A stretch of 11,077 bases of DNA. It comes from PVC group bacterium. Its GTDB lineage: Bacteria > Verrucomicrobiota > Kiritimatiellia > SS1-B-03-39 > UBA6053. Shown here piece by piece: positions 1-6,661 of the stretch (positions are counted from its first letter, which is position 1; every line of letters starts with the position of its first letter). The position numbers and the translations under genes were made by a program. The notes under the pieces are model-generated. The model was not told the origin of the DNA and ran no database searches. It was given only the letters and a program-made list of their open reading frames with translations. The stretch lies in the NCBI GenBank assembly GCA_003565035.1, contig PXDP01000451.1:1-11077 (forward strand), given 5' to 3'.

Positions 1-206
1 ACATCCTCGTAGGCACTTTTGAAGAGGTCATAATCCCCGCTGACGTGGAGGAGGGATTCCCACTCATTGGTCTGAACCTGGGGCATATCGAGCATGAGGT
101 TCCAGTTGACCTCCATGAGGCGGACGGTGTTTTCGACCCGTTCCATGTACCGGCTCATCCAGTAAATGGAGTCGGCCACGCGGCTGAGAAGAATTCCCGT
201 GTTCAT
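1..206 (-). CDS. alpha-E domain protein (DUF403), N-terminal part, runs off the window
   Basis: Only the first 68 codons are present; the gene continues past base 1. The protein starts MNTGILLSRVADSIYWMSRY and continues with MERVENTVRLMEVN, the helical opening typical of alpha-E (DUF403) proteins, which are about 310 residues long. The ATG at 206-204 overlaps the TGA of the upstream ATP-grasp gene as ATGA. A strong ribosome binding site (GGAAGGAGG, 6 bases before the ATG) lies inside the end of that gene, so the two are translationally coupled. The family has no established reaction. It is predicted from gene neighbourhoods to work with circularly permuted ATP-grasp enzymes and often a transglutaminase-like peptidase in making or attaching a peptide. 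The next gene beyond the edge may be that peptidase, which cannot be seen here. The family call is firm; the function is inferred. Confidence 0.9.
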   Translation of the reverse strand, partial: MNTGILLSRVADSIYWMSRYMERVENTVRLMEVNWNLMLDMPQVQTNEWESLLHVSGDYDLFKSAYED

Positions 207-1672
207 AACGCACCTCCTTCCGGGTTCAGCACCCAGGTGTCTTTACTGCCGCCTCCCTGGGAGGAGTTGACGACCAGTGAGCCCTCCCGCATGGCCACCC
301 GGGTGAGGCCGCCAGGCAGAACTTTGATGTCTTTGCCGTAGAGCACAAAGGGGCGGAGATCCAAATGGCGTCCGCTCAGGGTCCCGTCTTTGAGGAGGAT
401 GGGCGAACGGGAGAGCGACAGGGTGGGCTGGGCAATGTAGCCCCGGGGATTGGCTTTGATGTGTTCGGCAAACGTGTCCTGTTCGGCTTGGGTTGAAGCC
501 GGGCCGATCAGCATGCCATACCCGCCGGCCCCGTCGGATTCTTTCACCACCAGTTTGTCCAGATTTTGCAGGACATGGTTCCGGTCCTCGTCCCGGCTGC
601 AGAGGTAGGTTGGCACGTTGGGAAGAATCGGGTCCTCGTCAAGGTAGTATTTGATCATATCGGGAACGAACGCATAAATGACTTTGTCATCTGCAACCCC
701 CGGACCGGGCATGTTGGCAATAGCCACGCGACCGTCTTTAAAGACATCCATGAGACCGGCGACTCCCAGAACGGAATCTGGCCGGAATGTACGGGGATCA
801 AGATAATCGTCATTGATGCGGCGGTAAATCACATCCACCCGCTGAAGGCCCTGGGTGGTTTTCATGCATACATAACCGTCGGAAACCACCAGATCGCGCC
901 CTTCCACCAGTTCAGCACCGGTCTGTTGCGCAAGAAAAGCGTGCTCAAAATAGGCAGAATTGTAGATCCCCGGGGAGAGCACCACAATCCGCGGTGCCCC
1001 CTGTGTGTGAGGGCTGATGGAGCGGAGGGTCTGGAGCAGCATGTCCGGATAGTCGGCGATCGGGCGTACATTCATGCGGGCAAACACTTCCGGAAGTGTC
1101 CGCTTCATCACCATGCGGTTGGCGAGAACATAAGAAACGCCGGACGGACAGCGCAGATTGTCCTCCAGCACATAAAAATCGCCTTTCTCGTCCCGGATGA
1201 GGTCTGACCCGCAAATGTGTGCCCAGATGCCCAAAGGAGGATTCATGCCCTCGCAAGGCTCCAAATAGCCTTTCGAGGAGTAGACCACCCAGTCGGGAAC
1301 AATTTTGTCCTTCAGGATTTTTTTATCATGATAGATGTCATCCACAAAAAGGTTCAGGGCGGTGATCCGTTGTTTCAGGCCCCGCTCAATCCGATCCCAT
1401 TCCGGGGAGGTGACGACCCTGGGGACCAGATCAAACGGGAAAACCCGTTCGCCTTTGCCTTCATCGCCATAAACCTGAAAGGTAATCCCCATTCTCAGGA
1501 GGGCCGTTTCCGCCGCCTGCTGCCGGGCTAATAACGATGAAGGACCCATCTGTAACAGCGCATCACCCAGCAAGGACTGCTCTGGACGTATGCGCCCCTG
1601 ACCTGCAAACAACTCATCGTAAAAATTTTCGGGATCGTACGCGAGGATGTCAGGAGAGTTCGGTAAATTCAT
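203..1672 (-). CDS. circularly permuted ATP-grasp protein (DUF404/DUF407 type)
   Basis: A 489-residue cytosolic protein of normal length for the family of circularly permuted ATP-grasp enzymes paired with alpha-E proteins. It begins with the usual 'YDPENFYDELF' segment (12-22). It carries VLEDNLRCPSGVSYV (168-182), RRINDDYLDP (284-293), the glycine-rich nucleotide-binding segment VVKESDGAGGYGMLIGP (375-391), HLDLRPF (436-442) and the C-terminal LTRVAMREGSLVVNSSQGGGSKDTW region (456-480). ATP-grasp enzymes form amide or ester bonds through acyl-phosphates; for this clade the substrate is unknown and a peptide ligase role is predicted from context. The last codons (EGGAL) encode the ribosome binding site of the alpha-E gene. 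There is no clear Shine-Dalgarno before the ATG at 1672-1670. The 147-bp upstream gap is AT-rich and has a TATACT at 1747-1742 but no convincing -35, so co-transcription with the PqqD-like gene is possible but not shown. Confidence 0.93.
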   Translation of the reverse strand: MNLPNSPDILAYDPENFYDELFAGQGRIRPEQSLLGDALLQMGPSSLLARQQAAETALLRMGITFQVYGDEGKGERVFPFDLVPRVVTSPEWDRIERGLKQRITALNLFVDDIYHDKKILKDKIVPDWVVYSSKGYLEPCEGMNPPLGIWAHICGSDLIRDEKGDFYVLEDNLRCPSGVSYVLANRMVMKRTLPEVFARMNVRPIADYPDMLLQTLRSISPHTQGAPRIVVLSPGIYNSAYFEHAFLAQQTGAELVEGRDLVVSDGYVCMKTTQGLQRVDVIYRRINDDYLDPRTFRPDSVLGVAGLMDVFKDGRVAIANMPGPGVADDKVIYAFVPDMIKYYLDEDPILPNVPTYLCSRDEDRNHVLQNLDKLVVKESDGAGGYGMLIGPASTQAEQDTFAEHIKANPRGYIAQPTLSLSRSPILLKDGTLSGRHLDLRPFVLYGKDIKVLPGGLTRVAMREGSLVVNSSQGGGSKDTWVLNPEGGAL

Positions 1673-1757
1673 ATTTTAATTCTAGCACCAAAAATGCCAA
1701 TGTGAAGAATTTCAAAATAATTATCCTAAATTAGATAATATAGTATAATTCAGGGTG

Positions 1758-1780
1758 AAAAAATAAAACGTAATTGTACG
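1758..1780 (-). terminator. weak terminator-like hairpin after the PqqD-like gene
   Basis: On the minus strand a short stem CGTA-CAAT-TACG (1780-1769) is followed at once by TTTTATTTTTT (1768-1758), about 40 bases after the stop of the PqqD-like gene. The U-tract is good, but the stem has only four pairs, so termination would be weak at best. It may just be AT-rich spacer sequence. Confidence 0.22.
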
Positions 1781-1819
1781 ATAAGGATATTTTTACAACA
1801 TTTATGTGATTTATTAGCT

Positions 1820-2200
1820 TTAAGGGGTTGGGCGGAGGGGTGCGGATGATTCCTCCGGGGAACTCTGGATAAGCTGAATCAGGCCCCGTTGCCGCAAATC
1901 GCGCAGAAAGCTAAGCAGGAGTGCCCGGGATTCCAGAGGGGAGAGGCGGTGTTCGGCGGCAAATTCGGCCCGAACCGCTTCCAGTGATTTGTGGCCCTCC
2001 AGCTTCTGCAGGACCGATTCGCCCATGGCATCAAGTTCAATATCCCGGGCACCGGGACGGTGAGAGCGTTCCAAAATGACACCGGAGGTTTTCCGTTTGA
2101 TCTCACGGATGTCAGGATGTTTCACAGCAAACATCGCCTCCAATTCCTGCCGGGGGGTTGGGGGGGGGGGGGCGAAATTTATATTTTGTTCACGAGGCAT
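1820..2200 (-). CDS. PqqD-like (RRE-fold) small protein
   Basis: A protein of 126 residues from the ATG at 2200, or 104 from an internal ATG at 2134. The C-terminal 85 residues fit the PqqD pattern of a small beta-sheet followed by three helices: GVILERS, then ELDAMGESVLQKLEGHKSLE, then LLSFLRDLRQRGLIQLI. PqqD in PQQ synthesis binds the precursor peptide and presents it to the radical SAM enzyme. Related RRE domains do this in many RiPP systems, but stand-alone PqqD-like proteins outside such clusters have no known role. The first 22 residues are low-complexity (FAPPPPTPRQ), encoded by a 13-C run. The ATG at 2200 has no Shine-Dalgarno, whereas the ATG at 2134 is preceded by AGGAATTGGAGG, although the spacing is tight. 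A promoter-like pair ends so close to 2200 that transcription may start after it, favouring the shorter protein. It lies 147 bp upstream of the ATP-grasp gene in the same direction. There is no PQQ precursor or radical SAM gene in the window. Confidence 0.75.
   Translation of the reverse strand: MPREQNINFAPPPPTPRQELEAMFAVKHPDIREIKRKTSGVILERSHRPGARDIELDAMGESVLQKLEGHKSLEAVRAEFAAEHRLSPLESRALLLSFLRDLRQRGLIQLIQSSPEESSAPLRPTP
2160..2172. repeat. 13-base poly-G (poly-C on the coding strand)
   Basis: An uninterrupted G13 on the plus strand, followed on the left by TT and another G6 (2152-2157). It lies 28-40 bases downstream of the ATG at 2200 and about 26 bases upstream of the ATG at 2134. Runs of this length are prone to slipped-strand change in vivo and to base-calling error in vitro. 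The present length keeps the 2200 start in frame with the PqqD-like domain. Confidence 0.95.
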
Positions 2201-2202
2201 CA

Positions 2203-2230
2203 AGTATAAATATAATATTCAAATAGCCAA
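2203..2230 (-). promoter_or_regulatory. candidate promoter for the PqqD-like gene
   Basis: On the minus strand TTGGCT (2230-2225) and TATACT (2208-2203) are separated by 16 bases in very AT-rich DNA. If used, transcription would begin near or just inside the ATG at 2200, leaving the ATG at 2134 as the first usable start and the C13 tract in the 5' leader. It is based only on resemblance to sigma-70 boxes. Confidence 0.3.
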
Positions 2231-2385
2231 TATTTTAATGGCCTATGCGTCCAACTGAAGAATTAATATGATTCAGTGATATGTAGCTGGGGAGACTTAC
2301 ACGGCCATCTCTCCACAAACTGCGATAGTATATATCTGCATCCAGCACTCAAAAGGTTGTACCTTCATTACGCTGAACGCGAGGG

Positions 2386-2856
2386 CTAGTGAGTGGCTCT
2401 ATTAGCACCATTAGGAACAAACCATGTTCTCGTTTCCCCGTTAGTGAGGGTTGCAATTACTGTAATTGATGTACCATAATTAGAGCCAGGATGTCTAAAT
2501 CGATAATGGGGACGAAAGCCGTTATGAGTATCCCCAGCAAAACGACCTTTTTCTGTTCCAAAAGAACCACTTATTGTACACGACTGGACTTGTCCCCGAA
2601 GGCTGGAAGGCAATAAAATCACCAAACGACCGTCATTTTCGGAGGCAGGTTTCCACAAAAATTGTTCAGAACCATTTTGAGGCGGTGCCTGTTCAACGGC
2701 ATCATTTGGATTTATTTCTGCTTCTCCAGCTTCTTCTCTAACTTCCTCTATAGCCTGTATATCAAGGTCAGTTACTTCGTTTTCAGTGGTAAAATCACAT
2801 CCAAGAAAAAATGCACTTAAAAAGATAAAAATATGGAAATATTTAACATTTTTCAT
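2386..2856 (-). CDS. small predicted lipoprotein with C-terminal FLWKP domain
   Basis: 156 residues, function not recognised. Residues 1-20 look like a lipoprotein signal: Lys residues near the start, a hydrophobic stretch (FHIFIFLSAFFLGC) and Cys20 in FLGC, although Phe at -3 is not ideal. Residues 21-65 form an acidic, probably disordered linker rich in Glu, Asp and Asn. Residues 66-156 form a compact domain starting FLWKP, then LVILLPSSL (78-86), HNG-x-R-x-HY (111-118), and ending WFVPNGANRATH. The same domain ends the neighbouring upstream protein, so the two are partial paralogs. The ATG at 2856 has an AGGA 10 bases upstream, and a promoter-like TTGACA-TAGAAA pair precedes it. The gene is more AT-rich than the flanking glycan and ATP-grasp genes. 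It is probably anchored to a membrane and exposed to the periplasm or surface. No enzyme motif is visible; binding to a polymer or surface is only a guess. Confidence 0.8.
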   Translation of the reverse strand: MKNVKYFHIFIFLSAFFLGCDFTTENEVTDLDIQAIEEVREEAGEAEINPNDAVEQAPPQNGSEQFLWKPASENDGRLVILLPSSLRGQVQSCTISGSFGTEKGRFAGDTHNGFRPHYRFRHPGSNYGTSITVIATLTNGETRTWFVPNGANRATH

Positions 2857-2894
2857 AAAATGAGGATCCTTTTGGTTGAGAAATTACCAGATAT

Positions 2895-2922
2895 TTTCTA
2901 TGATATTATCCAGGAATGTCAA
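2895..2922 (-). promoter_or_regulatory. candidate promoter of the FLWKP lipoprotein gene
   Basis: On the minus strand a perfect TTGACA (2922-2917) is followed after 16 bases by TAGAAA (2900-2895, four of six consensus bases). The predicted start leaves a leader of about 30 bases with an AGGA before the ATG at 2856. It lies downstream of the terminator at 2971-3000, which fits an independent transcription unit. Confidence 0.42.
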
Positions 2923-2970
2923 AATAAAACATGTCATTGATACCAAAAAAATTTACGATGTGACAAAGAA

Positions 2971-3000
2971 AAACACAGAAAGCGAGAGCTCTCTGTGTTT
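2971..3000 (-). terminator. intrinsic terminator of the aromatic-repeat gene
   Basis: AAACACAGA (2971-2979) pairs perfectly with TCTGTGTTT (2992-3000). After one mismatch (2980/2991) the stem continues with three pairs (AGC/GCT) closing a four-base loop. On the minus strand the stem runs directly into TTTTTCTTT. It begins 38 bases after the stop codon of the gene ending at 3039, and the U-tract is present only for minus-strand transcription. Confidence 0.8.
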
Positions 3001-3038
3001 GAAAAAACGTACCTGATTTTGACTCAAGTTACCGTTGT

Positions 3039-4076
3039 TTAATATGTAATACGGCCTGCGCCATTGGCAATGGGCCAATGAACCAAATTACCTGCGCTGT
3101 CGTAAGATACCACAAACACATTTTGGTATGCGTTACCCCGTCTGCTGAAGAAGTAATGCTCACGGCCACCATTATGAACACCGCCGTATCGTGCTTTCTC
3201 GATAATGTTTCCGTCCTGGTCTTTAATCCATGCTTCCCGGTTGGAATCCGTTAAGCTTCTCGGAAGCAACACAACAAGGTTCCCAGTAGATTCAGCTATT
3301 GGTTTCCATAAGAAACCGCCACCGGGCCCGCGAGTGCCGATCAACTCTTCCAGTGGAGGAGTGACAGGTAAAATTCTGTTTTCGGCGGTAGACCAGATTT
3401 TATCACCTTCAACAATGCCCAGCCATTCGCCACGATCGTGTGCCCAGAACCATTCCCCCCCCCCTGGGACCCATAACCAGCCGAACAGCTCGCTGAATAC
3501 CCATCCATCGGAGTCTTCAGATGAAATAATACCAAAACGAGATGACCTGAATCGATTAGGTCCTAATTCTTGAAGCGTTCCCCATTCGAAAGTGTATAAT
3601 GTGTTATCCGTGGCAATCTCCGCCCATGAATGGACTTTGGATAGCCATATGTAAACGTTATTTTCAGGGCGTTCAATTTTCATCCAATCAAATTTGTCGC
3701 TGTAAATCCAACCATTAAACGTTTGTTCGTTTTCACCAAAGTGAACCCAGCCAAACCTTGAGGTATAAAGCCACCGAGAATGCTCGCCCAGTTGTATATC
3801 ACCAAATTCCCAACTAAAGAAACGACCATTACTCGCGTGTTGGATGAAACTGTTCTTTGCATGACTCCAAACGATGATAGATTCCTGATTGGCGGAAATG
3901 ATCGATAAATCACCAAATCTGGAGGAGTTGAATCTCCCATTTTGAAGCGGGGTTAAAGGTTCATTTGCAAAGACAATGTTTGAATTTGCTCTAAGATTTG
4001 CGGTTCCAAGAAGTGCCGCCGAAACAAGCGCAGTGTTTAAAATTCTACTCATGACATTTTTGATTTGGGTATTCAT
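3039..4076 (-). CDS. exported aromatic-repeat protein with C-terminal FLWKP domain
   Basis: 345 residues from the ATG at 4076; an in-frame TTG at 4094 would add six. The N-terminus has Lys/Arg then a hydrophobic run (ILNTALVSAALLGTANLRA), a Sec-type signal, possibly from the Met at 4052. The middle (about residues 45-230) consists of roughly nine imperfect 17-20-residue units on the theme G-(W/R)-(I/L/F)-(Y/F)-S-x-x-F-G-(W/D)-(I/L), for example WLYTSRFGWVHFG, GWIYSDKFDWMKI and GWVFSELFGWLWV. I know such units as tail repeats of exported proteins in Verrucomicrobiota and relatives; their function is not established. A Gly/Pro linker leads to a 91-residue C-terminal domain starting FLWKP (about 255-345) that is shared with the next gene. 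A 10-G run encodes the Pro-Gly-Gly-Gly between the last two repeats. A TTGACA lies upstream (4161-4156) but the -10 is poor. No catalytic motif is seen; a structural or binding role outside the cytoplasm is inferred. Confidence 0.82.
   Translation of the reverse strand: MNTQIKNVMSRILNTALVSAALLGTANLRANSNIVFANEPLTPLQNGRFNSSRFGDLSIISANQESIIVWSHAKNSFIQHASNGRFFSWEFGDIQLGEHSRWLYTSRFGWVHFGENEQTFNGWIYSDKFDWMKIERPENNVYIWLSKVHSWAEIATDNTLYTFEWGTLQELGPNRFRSSRFGIISSEDSDGWVFSELFGWLWVPGGGEWFWAHDRGEWLGIVEGDKIWSTAENRILPVTPPLEELIGTRGPGGGFLWKPIAESTGNLVVLLPRSLTDSNREAWIKDQDGNIIEKARYGGVHNGGREHYFFSRRGNAYQNVFVVSYDSAGNLVHWPIANGAGRITY
3455..3464. repeat. 10-base poly-C (poly-G on the coding strand)
   Basis: A C10 run on the plus strand inside the aromatic-repeat gene, read as three Gly codons plus the first base of a Glu codon. 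Loss of one base would shift translation to a frame that stops at 3341. Gain of one would reach a TGA about 15 codons on. Either change removes the whole C-terminal FLWKP domain. Confidence 0.95.
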
Positions 4077-4294
4077 CTTATGCAGTGTACTCAATGTATT
4101 TAGACTCAGGGTTTATGGGGAAACACATGTTACGACTAAGCCATGAAATTTTCTGTGTCAAGAAAATATTTTAGTGGTGTTTTCTTCGGCCCAGTGACAT
4201 CAGCCCGTTGAACTCACGCCATCCATCCGTCTAGAATTGTGGGTCCTGGTTTCACAGTCTCCTCAATGGTGGTTACTGCGAAATGGGTTTTGAA

Positions 4295-6655
4295 TTACGG
4301 ACGCGGTTCAGCTGTGCTTCGGAGTTTATATAGCTGCCATTGAGTCGAAGGGGATTCAGCATCGGTTTTCACATAAAAGGGTGGCAGTGTGGTGGAGTCC
4401 TGATTATTGATGTTGTTAAATATGTCCGTGATATGATGCTGAACGTTAGATTGAAAGGGCGAACTGGGGATTAAAATTACGCCTCGTGCCAGATCCAAGT
4501 CCACCCGGGGGGGCTGGGACTTGGGGTCTCTGGGATTCCAAGGGAGCGGCAAACGATCCACCAGATCCCGCAGTGGGAGAGCCCCTTCACGGCGCAGGCG
4601 GGCAGCCAGGGCATCGGGCGCGACGACCTGCGCTTCTGGATACTGCTTCAGGAGCTGTTTCAGGCGGGGCCAGTTAATCTCAGGTTCCTCCTGATCCGAG
4701 GTCACCAGCACGTCGAAGGCCTCCACGCCCACCGGCAGTTTGTTCAGTCGGCCGGGGGTGATCGTCATGCGGATCGCGATAGCTGACACCGGCGGCCAGC
4801 GACAGTCCTGAATCTCAAAATAGCCCTTGAAAAAGACTCGTCCTCCTTCGATATACGAGGTTCCCAGGCGATGAGTGGTTTGTTGAAGCAGCTGTTCTGA
4901 GCCGTCGGGTAGGATGGCGGTGATCCTGTACTGATACGGGAGAGAATGTTCAGGCGGGGCGAGAAGGCGGATGCCCGCCACGGGCAAGGGCTCGGCAAAG
5001 CTCACGGTGATCTTGCCTCCCTGTTGCGGCAGTGTCCAGGGCCTTTCCATCAGGGATTCCACTCCGACTGGCTTGGATCGGAGTGTCATCTGAGAAGACG
5101 GCAGGGCGGTCAGGGATCGGGAGGGTGGCGTTGGCATGCGCATGACTCGGAAACGCCCCGCAGACCTGATCTCTGGAATCTCCACATCCATCGCGTCCAA
5201 AGATCCGCGCACAAAGGGTTCGAAGGCCTCGGAGAAAAAATAACCGGCGGCCTGCGAGTAATGCCATTTAAGATCTGCATCCCGGCGGCGTTCATCGTAG
5301 GAGGAGACAAATACGGGTTGTTTTTTGGCTTCAAACGTGAAAGCCGCCGCTCGGTGTCCCTCCATGCCGGAGCCGATGAAGCGTAACGCCTCTAGGCCTT
5401 CCTCCCGGGCGGCATCGATTACGGTATGGATATCCCGTTGTGCGGCATCGACGCGTTCACGCTGGACTCGCATACTAAGGGGCATCTGGATACACTGCAG
5501 AACCAGCCATGCCGTCCAGAGCACACCGGCGGTACGCTGGAGCCACAGCCGGTCACTGGAGAGGGCCACTGCGGCGGCCAGTGCCACCGACCAGGCATAA
5601 GGCACGATCACATAGCGGGGGACGTATCCTGACATCGGGTGCGGGAAATACAGCAGTGAAAAGGCGAGCAGAAAGAATCCCGATTGGGCGAGCAGCGGAC
5701 CTAGGGCCTTTCGGCGGCGCGACATGCTGATAATGCCCAGGAGCGTTAGCAGCCCGAGACTGCCCAGGGTAAGCCATCGAAGCCAGTCTGCCCCGGCCTG
5801 CCAGGTCATCACCCGGGGTAGATCATAGGTTACCAGGGCCCGGGTACTGCGGCCGATATTCCTGAGGGAGAGAGAACTGAACAGGGGCGGGGAAACGGGA
5901 TTTTGCGCCGAGAGTAGCAGCTGCGGGATGAGGGCGGTGGCAAAAGCCAGGGGAGCTAAAGCAAAAGGCATCCAGACTCGGGGCTCGTGACGGCGCAACC
6001 AGAGGAGGCGCAGCCAGCCGGTAGAGGCGGCCGCGAGATACGGTATGATCTGCAAATTGGTCCAGATCCCCAGAAAAAGAAGGATGCTGAAGCCCAGGGC
6101 ATCGAACCAGGGGACTACCCGTTCTTCAAGTGTGCGCACCAGGGCATGAAGCATCATCAGCGAGCCGAACACGTAGGTCCCCGGATACCCACCGTAGGGC
6201 ACGGCGGAATAGCGCAGCGTCACCTCGGCCGGGATCACTACCAAAATCGCCCCGGCTGCTGCGGCCCGAACTCCTACCGCGGTGCGCAGGATCCAGAACA
6301 CCACCACCGGCCAGAACGCTCCTAGGACACTGGGGGCTAAGGTCATGGTGAAGCGGTCGGCGCCGAACAGGTCAAACACTCCCGCGACTAGATACGCCTC
6401 CAGGGCCCCCATATACCCCTGTCCGGTGAAAAACAGCGGACGAGCGCCCTCCTGAATATCCAGGGCCATCAGCCCCACTACCGCCGTGTCCAGAGTGGGG
6501 CTGTGGGTATGAAAAGTCCAAAGGAGGCGAAGCAGCAGCGCTGCAAGAAATAGTCCGGCGGGAATCAAAAAGCGGTTGGTAGTTAGGACCTCGCTTTTTG
6601 TGCTTTGAGTGAGGGAGGCGGATTCGGATTCGGGGTTGATACCAGAAGCGGACAT
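4295..6655 (-). CDS. GT-C family (GT39-like) membrane glycosyltransferase with large soluble C-terminal region
   Basis: 786 residues from the ATG at 6655; the frame stays open to a TTG at 6790, but that stretch does not look coding. Residues about 28-392 hold ten or eleven hydrophobic helices. The first external loop has SPTLDTAVVGLMALDI (Asp at about 56) followed by FTGQGYMGALEAYL (about 76-89). This matches the loop of GT39/ArnT-like enzymes, which move a sugar from a polyprenyl-phosphate donor on the outer face of the inner membrane. Related proteins usually read Asp-Glu there, from memory; here it is Asp-Thr. Residues about 395-786 are hydrophilic and unusually long for the family. They include a possible beta-sandwich (ITVSFAEPLPVAGIRLL, YQYRITAILPDGSEQLL) and a tail I do not recognise. 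There is no Shine-Dalgarno before the ATG. It lies downstream of the carbamoyltransferase/SGNH genes, so it may add or transfer a sugar in the same glycan pathway. Acceptor and donor are unknown. Confidence 0.82.
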   Translation of the reverse strand: MSASGINPESESASLTQSTKSEVLTTNRFLIPAGLFLAALLLRLLWTFHTHSPTLDTAVVGLMALDIQEGARPLFFTGQGYMGALEAYLVAGVFDLFGADRFTMTLAPSVLGAFWPVVVFWILRTAVGVRAAAAGAILVVIPAEVTLRYSAVPYGGYPGTYVFGSLMMLHALVRTLEERVVPWFDALGFSILLFLGIWTNLQIIPYLAAASTGWLRLLWLRRHEPRVWMPFALAPLAFATALIPQLLLSAQNPVSPPLFSSLSLRNIGRSTRALVTYDLPRVMTWQAGADWLRWLTLGSLGLLTLLGIISMSRRRKALGPLLAQSGFFLLAFSLLYFPHPMSGYVPRYVIVPYAWSVALAAAVALSSDRLWLQRTAGVLWTAWLVLQCIQMPLSMRVQRERVDAAQRDIHTVIDAAREEGLEALRFIGSGMEGHRAAAFTFEAKKQPVFVSSYDERRRDADLKWHYSQAAGYFFSEAFEPFVRGSLDAMDVEIPEIRSAGRFRVMRMPTPPSRSLTALPSSQMTLRSKPVGVESLMERPWTLPQQGGKITVSFAEPLPVAGIRLLAPPEHSLPYQYRITAILPDGSEQLLQQTTHRLGTSYIEGGRVFFKGYFEIQDCRWPPVSAIAIRMTITPGRLNKLPVGVEAFDVLVTSDQEEPEINWPRLKQLLKQYPEAQVVAPDALAARLRREGALPLRDLVDRLPLPWNPRDPKSQPPRVDLDLARGVILIPSSPFQSNVQHHITDIFNNINNQDSTTLPPFYVKTDAESPSTQWQLYKLRSTAEPRP

Positions 6656-6661
6656 TGGCAA

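Noticed and set aside
566..1207. Plus-strand open frame of 213 codons
   Set aside because: It lies wholly opposite the ATP-grasp gene, whose family motifs are conserved along this stretch. The plus-strand product has no recognisable domain and no ribosome binding site; it is a mirror of a GC-rich gene.
1744..1749. TATAAT on the plus strand
   Set aside because: There is no plus-strand gene downstream and no matching -35 box; it is expected by chance in this AT-rich spacer.
2288..2317. TGGGGAGA ... TCTCCACA imperfect inverted repeat after the FLWKP lipoprotein gene
   Set aside because: It has a mismatch, a 14-base loop and no U-tract on the minus strand, and lies about 70 bases after the stop. 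This is not enough to call a terminator. The rest of the 2201-2385 gap shows nothing else.
4148..4167. Inverted repeat ATTTTCT / AGAAAAT upstream of the aromatic-repeat gene
   Set aside because: Seven AT-rich pairs around a six-base loop can occur by chance in such DNA. It overlaps a possible -35 box, but there is no second operator-like copy.
4946..5386. Plus-strand open frame of 146 codons
   Set aside because: It is opposite the C-terminal half of the GT-C gene. There is no start signal and no recognisable protein features.
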